A DNA stretch of 64,000 nt from Macrocystis pyrifera (Eukaryota > Sar > Phaeophyceae > Laminariales > Laminariaceae). The DNA is taken from positions 10,681,427-10,745,426 of the forward strand of contig JASSKH010000010.1 of NCBI GenBank assembly GCA_031763025.1, read 5' to 3'. The position numbers were made by a program, and so were the translations under genes. Positions 23,001-62,478 of the stretch are shown here, piece after piece; the first letter of the stretch is position 1; each line of letters starts with the position of its first letter. The notes under the pieces were generated by a model. That model saw only the letters and a list, made by a program, of their open reading frames with translations, was not told the DNA's origin and made no database searches.

Positions 23001-25148
23001 CTCGGCCCGGGGCAAACGCCCAACATGTCTTCGGTATCGGGGGACGGCCATGGTCGTGATTACACGGGGGAGTGCGGCCATCAGTTGGACAGGTACCACC
23101 CAGAGGTGTGTCACGTTGTCCACATCAGAGGCAGAGTACCTTTGAAAGGAAATCGTAGCAAGGGCTATCGCCAAGATATACGCATGCTGTTCGTCCGAGT
23201 CTTATGTATAGACTTGCCGTCGTACCAGCACATTTTTGTGTGTGTTCTTCGCATTAAACCGTTCTTTCTACCGGTCGACATCCAGCACTACCAGTGTCCG
23301 TGCTGATTCTTCAATCCTAGAGAGTTGCAAGTTGTGTGGTCACAAAACTACGCCACAGAGGTACTACATTGTTATGCAGTAAGCAGAGTAGACAACGCAA
23401 TACCATGTCATTATACCGGCTACGATAGGCACGACTTACACACTCTATGAAACAGAGGTAACAAAATGAAACAAACGAGAAAAAAGACACACCAGGCAAA
23501 GAAACAAATCGACAACCCCGGAGACTGGCTCACCAGAGCTATTACCTGCCATATCATGTATACGCGCGTACACATGTTCGTAAACGCCCCTCCGTCAGAG
23601 CACTGAATACTCGTGTCAGGTGTACAGCGCACACCGCGCGTATGGTACCCATACGATGCCGTTCGATATAATACTCAGGTATACGTAGACCGCTGTGGCG
23701 TGGTATCAGGGTGCCACGTGGGCCCCGGGCGACTAATTAAATACCCAGCAGGTTTAGTTTGGAGGGCTAAGACTGGCGTGGGAGCAGGGTATATAGATGT
23801 GTGCAAGTGTTATGTGCTTCCCCGCCTCGTAATGATGGACTCGCCTAAAAACTTTGCTTGGCCGCGTGGTCACGTGACTGATGTACGAGTACGGTTGACC
23901 TCATACACAGTCTGTTTTGTCTACGGTATGTATAGACACATGTGCGTTATGTATATACACATGTGTTGTGCTCGTAGAGCTATTCAAAGTACCAGGTATC
24001 AAGTATTATAACAGCAGTAGACTGCGTACTGCTGTGATTCTTGTGTGAGCTATAGACTACGTACGCTGGTCGTTTTTGTGCCAACCATATAGCGGTATAG
24101 ACTTCGTACGTCGGCCTCGTTCCGTACTTTTTTCAAGGTCCGATTCGCCCGACTCGCGGCGTCTGGCCGTGAGGCAACCAACGTGCATACTCGTATACTC
24201 CTACTTTACCACGACGCCGTGCTGCAGCAACAGTCTGCAGTATCATGATATCGGTGTTCTGTTGCGCGTTTGTGGCGAGTTTAAACGTCTCCATATTGCT
24301 ACGTACTGCTGTAAAGATGGTATGCGTACTGGTGTACCCGTGTATATATACGGGAATGTCCACATGTACACGCCTGTCTTATCATACCAGGTACTGCTGT
24401 ATAGCGGTACATGTGCATGAGACGTTGGGCGCTCCACGTTTTAGGCGTGCGCTTACCTACCGGTTCATAGTACGAGTACGTTGATCGCCATAAAATAAAG
24501 TGTTCGCCGCGTTTGGCGCGCGTACAATAAATACGCCGTACTGCTGTATATACGCTGTAAATGTACGAGTACGTATACCGCAAGAATGGATGGGAAACAC
24601 CGCGTTCCTTCCAGATCAATCAAGTTGCGTGCACTATGATCTATAAACTGCAAATATAACAGCTTGAAGTGAGTTCGTGCTGTCCTTTCGTAAGAGGTTA
24701 GCCTACCGCAGCTGCAGCTGCAGCAGGTGGCTCCTTGGCCTCCTTCTCGTCCCCGTTTGAACACTTAAGAGCGGTGTCCGTCGTCGTACATGACATCAAG
24801 AACAGCATATAATTCCTCGAATTCAAAAATCCGTTGTTGGCTGTTGCCTTTGTTGCTGGTTGCCTGCCACAGCACAGCCAACCCACCACACGCCAACGAG
24901 GGCTCCCACCCTCACAAGGGTCCCTAGTGAAGACGTTGGACCACAAGTCAGTACGGAAAACTTTTCCTGTGAGAACACACCTGCAGGTCGCCGAGTCGCT
25001 GCTCCCTCTCGGCTAGCCAATGGCTCAACTGAACCTCCGTGCTGTGCAGCTCTGCTCGAAGCCCGGCGGTCATTTTTTCGCCCATTTCCGCCATGGACTC
25101 CATCATCCTCGGCTCCATTCGACCCACTTCGACCAAGCCCTTAGCCAT
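10871..25148 (-). CDS. Kinetochore protein SPC25 (gene span)
   Basis: SPC25 is one arm of the NDC80 complex: it dimerises with SPC24 through a coiled coil, and its C-terminal globular domain anchors the complex at the inner kinetochore. Seven minus-strand exons, all phase 0, are proposed: 24981-25148, 24707-24763, 22365-22493, 20897-20956, 18991-19077, 16952-17074 and 10871-11077. The first five give about 167 residues of charged heptad-type coiled coil. Exon six gives YRRLGLEFEGG and LRLIFRQ; exon seven gives ENPERPFVIAVNVDD, a cysteine-proline segment, and LADVNATNDFGSFVSGVRR before a TAG stop. The order LGLxF, LRFxFxxI, NPxxxFxF, LNxTNDFxxFxxxxRxxF is the SPC25 globular-domain signature as I recall the family. 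The model has 276 residues (257 without the alanine-rich exon two), slightly longer than typical (about 220). An in-frame TGA lies 24 bases upstream of the chosen ATG. Confidence 0.85.
12067..12171. mobile_element. MITE family A, 105 bp copy
   Basis: Inverted ends close to TTACGGGGGTCCATAGTTAA and its complement, flanked by TA on the left. Full-length, in the last SPC25 intron. Confidence 0.85.
12236..12340. mobile_element. MITE family A, 105 bp copy
   Basis: Second full-length copy, 64 bp from the first, bordered by TA on both sides. It begins TTGCGGGGGGCC and ends GTCCCCCGTAA. Confidence 0.85.
12750..12812. mobile_element. MITE family A, truncated copy (left end)
   Basis: It begins TTACGGAGGACCATAGTAAA and loses similarity after the AAAAATAGGGAAAT centre. 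Confidence 0.65.
13404..13529 (-). CDS. Zinc-finger-like exon inside the SPC25 intron (possible nested gene)
   Basis: An acceptor CTTCGACCAG is followed by 42 open codons in phase 0 and a possible GTACAC donor. The peptide VRGKCYNCRLTDSTIKDGD and then KTPFHFAC has the spacing C-x2-C...I-x2-G...F-H-x2-C of a treble-clef or PARP-type zinc finger. The upstream poly(C) run, poly(G) on the plus strand at 13592-13627, lies 62 bases before the acceptor. It is on the same strand as SPC25 but cannot be part of that protein, because exons 6 and 7 of SPC25 join directly. No start or stop exon was found. Confidence 0.5.
13660..15420. repeat. CAG-rich complex repeat array in the SPC25 intron
   Basis: A ~1.7-kb region built from recurring modules: ATGATGTACGGCAACAACGC (near 13800, 13908, 14768 and variants), AATTTCATTGACGATACAGA-like strings, GTATGTAC junctions and many CAG runs (longest near 14015-14047). 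Plus-strand frames encode S/Q/A-rich peptides that I regard as repeat artefacts. Confidence 0.8.
15726..15802 (-). CDS. Zinc-finger-like exon inside the SPC25 intron, reading frame ambiguous
   Basis: A CTGACAG acceptor and a GTGAGT donor enclose ATDCEFCARPIKEGTVSYSL, again a C-x2-C-x2-PI-x-EG pattern like the exon at 13404. It joins in frame to a candidate exon at 15831-15911. All three frames are open here because of high GC, so an alternative continuous exon from about 16098 to 15726, containing VVCDQCTDQHLL, cannot be excluded. Confidence 0.4.
15831..15911 (-). CDS. Candidate upstream exon of the nested zinc-finger gene
   Basis: Between GTTTGCGACCAG and a GTGCGT donor the frame reads ARTSTYLVKNSAPGGKN and AFATSKDL. 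It ends in phase 2, which fits the phase of the exon at 15726-15802. Supported only by this phase match and composition. Confidence 0.3.
16358..16414. mobile_element. MITE family A, truncated copy (right end)
   Basis: Contains TATATAGGTTTATGTG and CCTATTAACTATGGACCCCC followed by GTAA, the right half of the family A element. Confidence 0.65.
16952..17074 (-). CDS. SPC25 exon 6 (start of globular domain)
   Basis: Forty-one codons between CATTCCTGCAG and a GTATCG donor. LYRRLGLEFEGG and LRLIFRQ are the conserved opening of the SPC25 globular domain. The acceptor's pyrimidine tract is supplied by a poly(C) run (poly(G) on the plus strand at 17090-17105) that is the tail of a dispersed repeat. 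Confidence 0.85.
17090..17310 (-). repeat. Poly(C)-tailed repeat, copy abutting the SPC25 exon 6 acceptor
   Basis: On the minus strand it ends in C16 directly before TCGTCATTCCTGCAG and exon 6. Its body matches 46544-46765 (CCTAACAGAGACACCTC, TTTGTGGCCAC, ATCTATCTC on the plus strand). Confidence 0.75.
17989..18062. mobile_element. MITE family B, palindromic copy
   Basis: TCACTCTGGCCGGAAAAATA at the left is mirrored by TATTTTTCCGGCCA at the right. It belongs with the copies at 49907, 50168 and 58814. Confidence 0.6.
18780..18990. repeat. GGGCAGTAGACTA repeat beside SPC25 exon 5
   Basis: The string GGGCAGTAGACTA(C/T)T is repeated about six times around the exon 5 duplicate, so the duplication probably arose through this array. 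Confidence 0.6.
18836..18890 (-). pseudogene. Tandem partial duplicate of SPC25 exon 5
   Basis: The minus strand reads DLESKSDQMAKHRYLK followed by a GT donor, closely matching the end of exon 5 (GLEAKRGEMAKRRYLK). The TACTGCCCTGT...TAGTCTACTGCCC intronic flank is duplicated as well. The acceptor side is not recognisable, so it is more likely a relic than a used mutually exclusive exon, although its donor and reading frame are intact. Confidence 0.7.
18991..19077 (-). CDS. SPC25 exon 5 (end of coiled coil)
   Basis: Twenty-nine codons, LEVLGAEHERVSKGLEAKRG followed by EMAKRRYLK, between GTCCACAG and GTACTG. A partial second copy of this exon lies 155 bases downstream in the transcript (18836-18890). 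Confidence 0.85.
19436..20520. repeat. GATCT-rich dispersed repeat, two copies
   Basis: About 200 bp beginning CAGGGCAGATGA(C/T)CTGTATGATC occurs at 19440-19650 and 20325-20520, each also carrying TTGGATCTG and GCAGATCCTGCACA. Related strings occur in the EFL1 intron at 48050-48680. Confidence 0.65.
20897..20956 (-). CDS. SPC25 exon 4 (coiled coil)
   Basis: Twenty codons, EEVRRLEELKVTEEQDLPAK, between GATTGCAG and a GTACGA donor. An internal GTAACA donor after EELK would give a shorter in-frame version. Confidence 0.75.
22365..22493 (-). CDS. SPC25 exon 3 (coiled coil)
   Basis: Forty-three codons between a GGAACCAG acceptor and a GTGAGC donor, phase 0 to 0. The composition (EARANEVLELRKAGQEA, KQQEEQLQ) is a strong heptad-like coiled coil. 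Confidence 0.85.
24707..24763 (-). CDS. SPC25 exon 2 (alanine-rich, optional)
   Basis: An AAG acceptor and a GTAGGC donor enclose 19 codons in phase 0 reading CSNGDEKEAKEPP followed by six alanines. It keeps the frame whether included or skipped, so it may be alternatively used or not real. Confidence 0.45.
24981..25148 (-). CDS. SPC25 exon 1
   Basis: The ATG at 25148-25146 opens 56 codons of coiled-coil sequence with many M, E and R residues, ending GDLQ at a GTGTGT donor. An in-frame TGA lies just upstream, so this ATG is the natural start unless an upstream exon splices in at the AAG near 25168. Confidence 0.75.
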
Positions 25149-25942
25149 GATAGCTTCGTCGAGGGCGCTTCACTCGCAGGCCCTCTGAAAGTCCTTTTGG
25201 ACGAGTGCTCCAATCGAGTCATGCTGGCAGAAAAAAGCAAACCGATTTTGGAGTTCGATACATTGCGAAGGCTTTGTTCTAGTGAGACGGCCGTTGAAAA
25301 AAAGAAAAACGGCGGCAGGCACAGCAGCAGCGAACAGCGAACGAAAACGAACGAAAAACGAAGACTTGGTCGTGAGATCGTCCTGCCTGGTGACCCTTGG
25401 TACAATCACTCAGGGGGTCACCGACCTATCGATATATCCTCTACGGCTATGCCCTGCCTATTGTACACGGGACCGAAATATTACACACAGCTTGCAATCG
25501 ATCTCACAGCTGGTCGTAGTCGGTACCAGGCACCTGGTAGTCCGTAGTCCGAACGTAAACGTTTCTTTTTACAGTACCATCATCAACGTTCACATTATTA
25601 TCTGTCACTGGTCATACCCGGTAAATAGGGTCATCAGTGTCCATATAGGTAATCACCGCTGCACTCAAGTGCGTCACGCGTTACTGGGTTTCACGTTTAA
25701 CTTTACTGTCGCGTCCACATTCCCGCGCCCGCTTGCCCATACCCATACGATAACGGGTTATCACTAAACCTACTTACGTATGCCGCCGCCCAACTATCAT
25801 TCAATCGTGAAGTGGACTTCGAAACTCCGACCGACACTCGACCGACATGATATATATGCGTACGTATGGGCCTGCGCCCTCTCCGTACTGCTGTAGTATC
25901 CTTTTAATCAAGCATACGCCATCGCGCCATTTCCTACAGCTA

Positions 25943-25985
25943 TTACGGGGGACCAAATAGGACCAAATATATTGTTTTTATAAAT
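25943..25985. mobile_element. MITE family A, left-end fragment
   Basis: TA followed by TTACGGGGGACCAAATAGGA matches the family A terminus; the rest is lost. Confidence 0.6.
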
Positions 25986-26549
25986 TTTGAAACACGTCAG
26001 CTGTGTGTGTGTGTGTTCTTCACATTAAACCGTTCTTCTACTCGTCGACATCCAGCAAGCCCAGTGTCCGTGCTGATTCTTCACCCTAGAAAGATACGAG
26101 CTCTGTGGTCACAGACTACGACACAGAGATAACACACCGTAATGCATTAATAGCCTACGTAATACCATGCCTTCGCACTAGGTGCGGCCGACACAACATA
26201 CATATATACGCCAGCAACCAAAATACACCATAAAGAAAGAGAAGCAACGAAAAAAAAACCAAACCGAAAAAGAACAAGAAAAAGAAAAAGAAAAGGAGAA
26301 GAATCCCAAATAAATAAATAAAATGGGAAGCCAAAGCTCAGACACATACATACTTACCCCGAGCATGAGCCAAAAGGGACGTGCAAGGGGAAAGATACGA
26401 GAAGGAAAAAGGGGACTATGCATCCCGGTGAACACTTAACTAAGTAAAAAGAGCAATAGTGAGTGGGCCAAAATACGCTCGTCACCCACCCACTATGTAG
26501 TACTTCTTTCATAAGGATAAGAAGGGAGTTCGACTGACTAGTTGATATT

Positions 26550-26627
26550 GTTTGTAAAAATAGTTAAATATATAGGTTTTTATGTACCTGGTATACGGTT
26601 GATCCCTAACTATGGACCCCGGCAATA
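26550..26627. mobile_element. MITE family A, right-end fragment
   Basis: It contains ATATATAGGTTTTTATGT and CTAACTATGGACCCC, and includes one copy of the TACCTGGTA word. Confidence 0.6.
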
Positions 26628-29600
26628 GTATCGTTTTTCAACACACAGGGTCGATATATGATCGAAAGTACTGAAGAGAACTGAAAAAAAATCTGAAAAA
26701 CAGTCCTCGACCGTTTACAGCTGCGAGCAGTACAATAATATAGGGTTTCCCCGTATTTTTTACAAAACGCCGTGAAAGAACGTCGCGGAGAACGTCGTCT
26801 CAGTTTCTAAAATATCGTCGTGAAGTTCGCCGTGACGTTTGAAGGACAGTTTGGCGAGTAGTCTGCGAAAGTTATGGAGATCTCGCCGCTCGTGCCTTTT
26901 CGTGAACAACGAAGGCCCGGTTTTTGCTAGCAGCTGCTCAAAACTGGCGCTACTGCCATTTTATAAATTTTGAAATACGTCAGCTGTGAGTTCGACTGAT
27001 TCATAAATAGTTGATACTTAACTTTGCAAGCTGCGCTGCCATTGTACACCCCTTCCGTTCGTGGGTCCAATCACGTGTGTGTTGTTTACTGGATGCCTGA
27101 AGATCGTACAGCAGCAGTTGCCGCACGTACGAGTACATACAGCAAACAGCACTTCCTACCAGGTGTCATACCTGGTGTAAAACACTCGTGCCTGGTCATT
27201 ACAGCACAGCAGTAGCACATCTTAAAAAACGCAAAATCACGTAGGCAGCGATGCAGCGATCCTCCGTGCATGTAGCTTCGTACATCATACGAAGGCCATA
27301 TGCTCCGAATGACCCGCTACATACAACCCCAAGCATATATATCCTGCTGCGGTACCGCCGCCTGCGTTATTCCCCCCCTGCTCATCCTCGTCCTTGTGTG
27401 ATCTGCCTCCTCCACCCCGCTCGAACCTCCAACCACTGGGACAGCAGCAGCTCCCCCACCCCTCGTGCTCACAAATTACAAAACTCCGGTGAGAGTCCCA
27501 GCGAGCCAATTTGAAAACTATCACCCAGACGCACAGAAGAGCCGTTGCTCCCGGTCGCCCTCACTGGCCCAACGCCACCCCCCTCCACCCCCAGTCCGGC
27601 ATGCTGCGGCTCTCCATACCCTTCGCGACGGCCTAGGTTCTGCGGGGTGCAAGTACGAAGGGAATGTCTTGCGCTCGTTGTTGGTGTGATTGCATGCCCC
27701 TTGCTGCGTGCACCCGAGGACATGTTACCGTCGACAAGAAACTCAACTGGCGATCAGCGCAGAGCTGTAGATGGGTCGCACCCAAACAGAAAGCAGTATC
27801 TCCTGCGGTGCCGGCCGGCCCCACGTTGAAGCGGTATTGTCGTCGTGGTTTACACTGCTGCTGTGGATTGCTTTCAGCGACCCAGATGAGGGATGCCAAG
27901 GTTGGGATATATATATGGAGCAGGGGCGGATGGGCTGGGTGCGGTCTGTTCGCAGCTGTTCACCCTCACGACGAAAAAAAACAGGCCGTAAAAGTACCTC
28001 TCGTGAGATTTTTTCGTCGTGGTAAAATTCCCAGATTTTCGTATTTTTACGGATAATAAAGCGGCGTAACCTCGAGACGTCTTTTTTTTCCCCAGACGAC
28101 GATCTTCGCGACGTTTTTTTTTTTCACGGGGAAACCCTATAATTAAGCCTGTGCACAACCACGCCGTGGAGGGCAAGAAGATATAATATATAGCAGACCG
28201 CGGCTGGACCCCTTGACTGATCGCCCCCTAAATATATATACCTGGCATACTTGAACAACTGTACACTACATACAAAGCCCAGTACCTGAACAACGTAATT
28301 GTACCCCAAAAGAAGACCGGCGCCCTCAACGTCCCCCACGAAGCATCTTTGCACGTGGAAGACCGCGTTACCTTCCACATGATGACATGTAACGGCACAT
28401 ACATCCATGTATGTATGTAACGGCTCCACATCAAAATCGTCGCCGGCTGTCGTTGTGCTTGTTTCATAAAAAACGTTCAGAATCTGCGATTGGGGCATTT
28501 TACAGGCTATTAGGTGAGAGGCAAAGCGCAGACAACAGCTGCTAGCAATGGTGTTCATGGGCGCATTTTGGGTTACCACCTCCACTTTTCCTTGTAATTA
28601 TCGTTGTGGCTGTCCCGGGCGTCATGTTCCCAGACTCTGGAAACGAACCCACTGCTGCTGGTGCTTGCTGTGTTGTTGTGAAGCGCCATCCCTGCTGTGT
28701 ACACCCCTCCTCTGATCCACATGCTCGTGTTGTTGTGTTGCATCACCAATCATCATCAGCATTGATTCTTGTTTTTGTCGATACTGCGATACAGCAGCTG
28801 CTATATACCTGCTGCCACTCTGGACGAAAATATAAGCTATAATACTACTTGGTAAATTTAGATCAGAGTCCAAAACTACCTTATTATTTCGGCCAGGGTC
28901 ATGCATGTTTCGGTGGTGACCCACCATTCCTTCGTTCGGTGGTGAGTCCACTGATAACGGCCAACGACACTCGATTCGGCAAGGTTTCGGACATGCAAGC
29001 CTCAAAGTTTTTGTATCTCAAAGGAACAGTAGTAAGGTTAAACGTTAACTTTTGGCGACGGTTGCCGGGGGGGTACCGGTTTACAGATGACCGGGAACCT
29101 CCCCCCTTGCACGATGTGTGAGCGTAGCTTGTGATCCTTGTGGAGAGTTTGAAGAGCAAGGTAGCAAACCCCACAGGGACCCCTCAATTCGGTACGCTTC
29201 ATGATGTGCTACATTGTTCAATGTATCCTCAACCATTTTAAGCTACGCCCACATCGGGCAAGGGGGGAGTCCTAGCCACGTGTGTTGTGAACAGAGCCTC
29301 AATGAAGTCATACTGCTGCTTCAAAACAATTAAAGGCCCTTGGCGCGAGTACTATATAGTGTCACGTCAAACTGCAGTATTATTGTATGTTACGCCCATT
29401 CGCCGATGGTATGAGAAAAACGCAACGAAACCTGGGCCTATTGTATTGCGAAAGTAAGAGCAATACATCGGTATTGGCTGTCTGTGCATGGCAATTCCAA
29501 CCGCACCGTACAAGCAGTGGCGCCATACTGTATACCTGGTACCTGGTACATACTATATCACTATTCACTACCGCAGGCAGCTCTAACAAAATTAGAGATA

Positions 29601-30507
29601 TATTTACGAAGTACAACCGCAACATGGACACGTTGAATCCGATTGGAACCCAAGTGCTCTTGGCATAGCAAGTGACCGTCGAGCCATATGGGCCCAACCC
29701 ACGCGCTCTCGTATCACATTATAAATCCAGCGTAATATCGTAGCCACTATTAATAGACCACACGACCACAGCCATAAACCGCTGCAGTTCCCCACGCTGG
29801 TCCACGGGGCGTGATCCCTAAACATAATTTGTTTCCCTCCATAAGGGGTGTGTAATTTTATCCCCCTCCATGAGGTGTATTTGGTCTCCGTGGAGAATGA
29901 GTGTACCATAGACCACCCGTAATATTCGTAAAAAGCGTCCTGTTGACTATGGCAACTATCACTCCGGGTCGGGGGAATCACTGGCCGATGCCTTCGGGCC
30001 GCTGTAATCGGAGAGTTTTTTTTTTCCAGAATTCCTAGACTTTAGAATTTTTAGAAACTTTTGTCAAGATACGGACGCGTACTGCTGTCATAATTTGTAA
30101 AATTCGACAGAAGGCAGCAGGAAAGTCAGACTTCAAATACTTCAAAAAAAAAAAAAAAAAAAAACAGAAACATGTGGAAGATTCAGAATTTCCCGAGAAA
30201 GACCAGTCGCAAACCTGGAAATTCTGGGGGAAAAAGTCTCCGATGACGATGGCCGCCATTCGGTCCTGGTATTTTTCAGGAGGCCACACACAGCCCGTAA
30301 CCACACGCAGCTTGCACAGATGAGTTCAGACGAAATTAGGTTTCTCACAGCTGAGGTAAGTCGCGTCTTAAGCTTACCAAAGCTTGTACTACAGTAAGTA
30401 TCATCATGTGTACTCGAACAAAAAAAAAAAAAAAACAGCAGTAGTGACAATTTTTGGTTTGATCACATGCTTGTGCATCACTTGTTGTGTACGGTACCAC
30501 TCGTGTT

Positions 30508-59490
<28,983 letters not shown>

Positions 59491-59661
59491 CTTGCACTTC
59501 TTCTTGTGGTCGGTGGAGTTTGGTGTAAAGGGGTTTCAACACGTCTGGGTTTGCATGTTCCATGCGGGATGTATAAATCTAAATTACGCCGCACCACCTC
59601 GAATCACCCTCATGCACAGCCGTGGGTGAGCAGGCCTAAGACACAGAAGCACTGATGTCCT
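59491..59661. promoter_or_regulatory. Shared divergent promoter of EFL1 and the plus-strand gene
   Basis: Only 171 bp separate the EFL1 ATG (59490, minus) from the first ATG of the plus-strand gene (59662). A TATAAAT at 59573-59579 reads on the plus strand, about 85 bases before that ATG. No matching element is obvious for EFL1. The head-to-head layout is what I infer from; promoter activity is not shown. Confidence 0.45.
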
Positions 59662-59808
59662 ATGGGGCCAGACATGAAAGAAGAAGATGGCGATGAAGAC
59701 TCCGAGCCTCGAACGTTGATAGTTCGAGCGCAAGATGGAGAAACGATCATGGGGGAAGATCTTGTACTGACCGTTACTGGGGACGAGACTGTCGTACAGA
59801 TCCAGGAG
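59662..59808 (+). CDS. Divergent gene exon 1
   Basis: ATGs at 59662 and 59674 are in frame, with an in-frame TGA at 59653, so the start is well bounded. The peptide is acidic at first (KEEDGDEDSEP) and then has a strand-turn pattern. It ends VQIQE at a GTTAGA donor. Confidence 0.7.
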
Positions 59809-62478
59809 GTTAGATTTTAGATTCACATCCACGAGTGGGTACAGGGTATGGTCAGCATTAACCATAGGATACAGGATACGCACATGCATGTGTGTGTTTC
59901 AGGAAATAAATGCAGTGGTTGGCCAAATGCGCGGCGATCTAGAAGATATGGCTCAACCCGGCACCGCAGCTCACTTCGCCCCGAGGCCTCGCTGTGAAAG
60001 GATTCGAAGTATCGATGGTGCGGCGTGCGACACCTCTTGGGTGTGATTTGCGTGACGTCTGCCTGCTGTACTCGTACTACCCGTGCTCTGCTGTACAGCA
60101 CTTCTTGCTGCTTGTTGTTGGCTGTCGTACCAAGTGAATGCCCAAAAGTTGTATGCGTACAGCAGTCAGTGACATGATTTCCGAACAAATCTTATCTACT
60201 GCCATGATTGATACCGAGACGATTCTTGACTCGAGGCTCATCCTTGCGTCGTTCCCGCTTCATGAGCTCGGGGCGGTAATTTCGTCAAAGTTTGGCACAC
60301 TGGCCTGTATCATATGAAAGTACGACGGGTATGATCCCTCCCTGTTTTATCTCTAATTATGACCTGTTTGCACGGCTAATCGTCGCATACCGTACAATAC
60401 CCACCCGTGCACCCGAATGAAGGTGATCAAGGCAATGAAAGGAGTCCCCCTCACCCGCATGATGGTATTCAAGGGAGAAGACGCTACACGTATCTCCGAC
60501 AAGCACATGACATGGAGCCTGAGTCGCAACGGCCTGTACGCTGGGGACGTCCTCCTGGTGAGATGCTTTGTGTCTGTCCGTAGCAGACGTTTTTGTCGTT
60601 GGTTAATCGTTTCATAGTTATACCCTGCTGGCACTACAGTACTGTACACACCGACTTAAATATTTAACTGCTTACTCTGTATTCATGGGAGGAAAATGGT
60701 GTGCGCGCGGCCGGCAAATCGCCTGGCCAGCAATTAATATTATTATTAATAGCAAAGCTGACTATCGAATAATCAATGGGCTGAGATCCACAGCGCTGAC
60801 GTACATCAGTACTTATTACTAGTATCTGAACATATAAAACGACGTGTACTGCAGTAGTGTGAATATAGTATTGAGGTAGTAATTGCAGTACGTAGTTGTT
60901 GTTGTCGTTGATGTTGTCTCACAGCAACTCGGATATCAGTAGAAAAAAAGGCATGAAAAACTCGCGGTGAAGCCGTAGTAGTAGTAGACCAGAATCTGGC
61001 ACCCTGTAGAGCGACCCCAACCAGTAAACCCTTCATAGCGTAAATTGCGCCACAACGTAGGATTATACGCACCTGGGGCATCGTAGTGAAAATATCGGGT
61101 CTCACTACCAGGTACCTGCTACCACTGTATTTGCCCGCCAGCCTTGAAGCTTGAAGGCATACTTCGGAAAAGCTGATAGAGAATACCCAATCATATCTAC
61201 CAGGTATACTCGTACCAATACATATGACAGGGGTAGACACTCTGACGGTTCATGTCCGGAGCACTCACTGATACGAAGTTCACATCAACCAGCAAGTACG
61301 CGAGTCACTGCCGCCTAAAAATGGGCGACGCACATCTTCAATTATAGCAACGGCACGGCGATGGATCTTGCGCCGCAGGTCAAACCGACTCGACCGAATC
61401 AATGGTTGTGGCATCCCTTGGAGTGGTACGAGGAGCGTCTGCTGAAAGCGGTGGAAGATCTGGCTTCTTCCAGCCCGTGGGCGCAGCGCGGGAGGGGGTG
61501 CCCCCTATCAGTGTTGGAGGACCATGTCACGGTACCACCACCACTTGGCCGGTAGGGAATATTTGAGTTTGTTGTATTATTAATCCTTGTGGAACCCAGG
61601 GGACAAACTACCCTTAACAAGGAAATGTTTGGTCTTATAAAATACTTAAAACCGGCCCTGAAAAATAGGAACATCAGGAAAATTTCAGTATGTAGGAACA
61701 AACTTTCTTCGACAGTAGCGGCTCTTATAAAAAACTGTACCTACTACCAGGTATGAAATGTGTTGAGCGTGCACCCAGCATAAAAAAAGAGGTGCCATGC
61801 TGCGCCTGGATTGTATTTCGTACGACTACTTACACTTTGCTGTGCAGCTACTAAAGTTGTCACCAGGCAAGCAAGCAGGCCTATGGTGTAGTCATCGTCA
61901 CGGATCCCCTCTGAAGCCCGAAAAGGGGTTGGCAGTACGTACCAGGTACAGTATAAGCCTACAAAAAATAATATCCTAGGATAAGAACATAGCGCTCACT
62001 TTTTGGGGGACGCTAAGAAAATTGGATTAAAAGATCGTTTTCAGCGGCGATCGCTACACTGAATCCTATTTGATAGCATATGCTCAAGGTTGTTGAAGGA
62101 TGCTGTCACAATAAGGTTTTAAGGCTACTCAATATCTCTCGTAAGTAGTGAGTCGCGAAGAGCCCCGACTAACTATTTATCGAGCGCGCAAAAAACGCAA
62201 GCGAGATGTTTTTTTGACCCGATGTGTTTAGTCTGAATTGATTTATCACCACACACGAAGCAAATGATCTGTGCTTCCAACGGCGACATCCGTCCCCCCT
62301 TCCCTTCCCGCGCGTTTGCCGTGGGGTGGCGCCTCTTTTTCTGCCTTGCTACAGGGACTCTCTCAAGGGAATCTTGCGGAGATTCCCAGACCGGCTTCGA
62401 CTTGAGCTCGACCTCGTGTCCGAGAAATTCGTGGTCTACCCAAATCAGGAGGCGATGCTTCTGCCCTCATCCTATTGA
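59662..62478 (+). CDS. Protein of unknown function, possible ubiquitin-like half (gene span)
   Basis: Five plus-strand exons are proposed: 59662-59808, 59903-60040, 60423-60557, 61348-61551 and 62355-62478. The first three join in phase 0; the last two join in phase 2. Exons one to three give an acidic start, then TLIVRAQDGETIMGEDLVL, QIQEEINAVVGQMRGDL and later MMVFKGEDATRISD...GLYAGDVLL. The strand-helix-strand order and the ...FKG...D...GD-L ending resemble a ubiquitin-like fold, but I do not recognise a named family. Exons four and five give a W-rich helix (NQWLWHPLEWYEERLL) and CPLSVLEDHV...SLKGILRRFPDRLRL...EKFVVYPN, which looks like a winged helix of the OST-HTH/LOTUS kind. The phase between exons three and four does not fit, so a small exon is missing or exons four and five are a separate gene starting at the ATG at 61361. 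Confidence 0.6.
59903..60040 (+). CDS. Divergent gene exon 2
   Basis: Acceptor TGTGTTTCAG and EINAVVGQMRGDLEDMAQPG, open for 46 codons to a GTGTGA donor in phase 0. The donor is chosen because it fits the phase of exon 3. Confidence 0.6.
60423..60557 (+). CDS. Divergent gene exon 3
   Basis: Acceptor AATGAAG and 45 codons VIKAMKGVPLTRMMVFKGED then GLYAGDVLL, GTGAGA donor, phase 0. Confidence 0.65.
61348..61551 (+). CDS. Divergent gene exon 4, or first exon of a separate gene
   Basis: After ATTATAG the frame includes ATG at 61361 and 63 codons with PNQWLWHPLEWYEERLLKAV and CPLSVLEDHV. The GTAGGG donor leaves phase 2, matching exon 5 exactly. A second frame is also open here, but only this one gives a structured peptide and a consistent junction. 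Confidence 0.65.
62355..62478 (+). CDS. Terminal exon of the divergent or separate gene
   Basis: Acceptor CTTGCTACAG with a good pyrimidine tract, then SLKGILRRFPDRLRLELDL and EKFVVYPNQEAM, stop TGA at 62476-62478. Confidence 0.7.

Larger units (their letters stand above)
25149..30507. other. Intergenic spacer between SPC25 and EFL1
   Basis: This 5.4-kb stretch separates the SPC25 start from the EFL1 stop. It holds two family A MITE fragments, A/T runs and several open frames below 155 codons without domains or plausible splice borders. I see no supported gene. Confidence 0.5.

Noticed and set aside
28124..28585. Minus-strand frame of 153 codons starting MEVVTQNAPMN
   Set aside because: Longest frame in the SPC25-EFL1 spacer, but no domain, no splice partners and unremarkable composition.
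28849..29174. Overlapping open frames on both strands near 29.0 kb
   Set aside because: Both frames are open through the same bases, neither has domains, and splice sites are lacking.
30320..30355. Plus-strand ATG with 12 codons and a perfect GTAAGT donor (MSSDEIRFLTAE)
   Set aside because: No following plus-strand exon was found and it would run under the EFL1 terminal exon.
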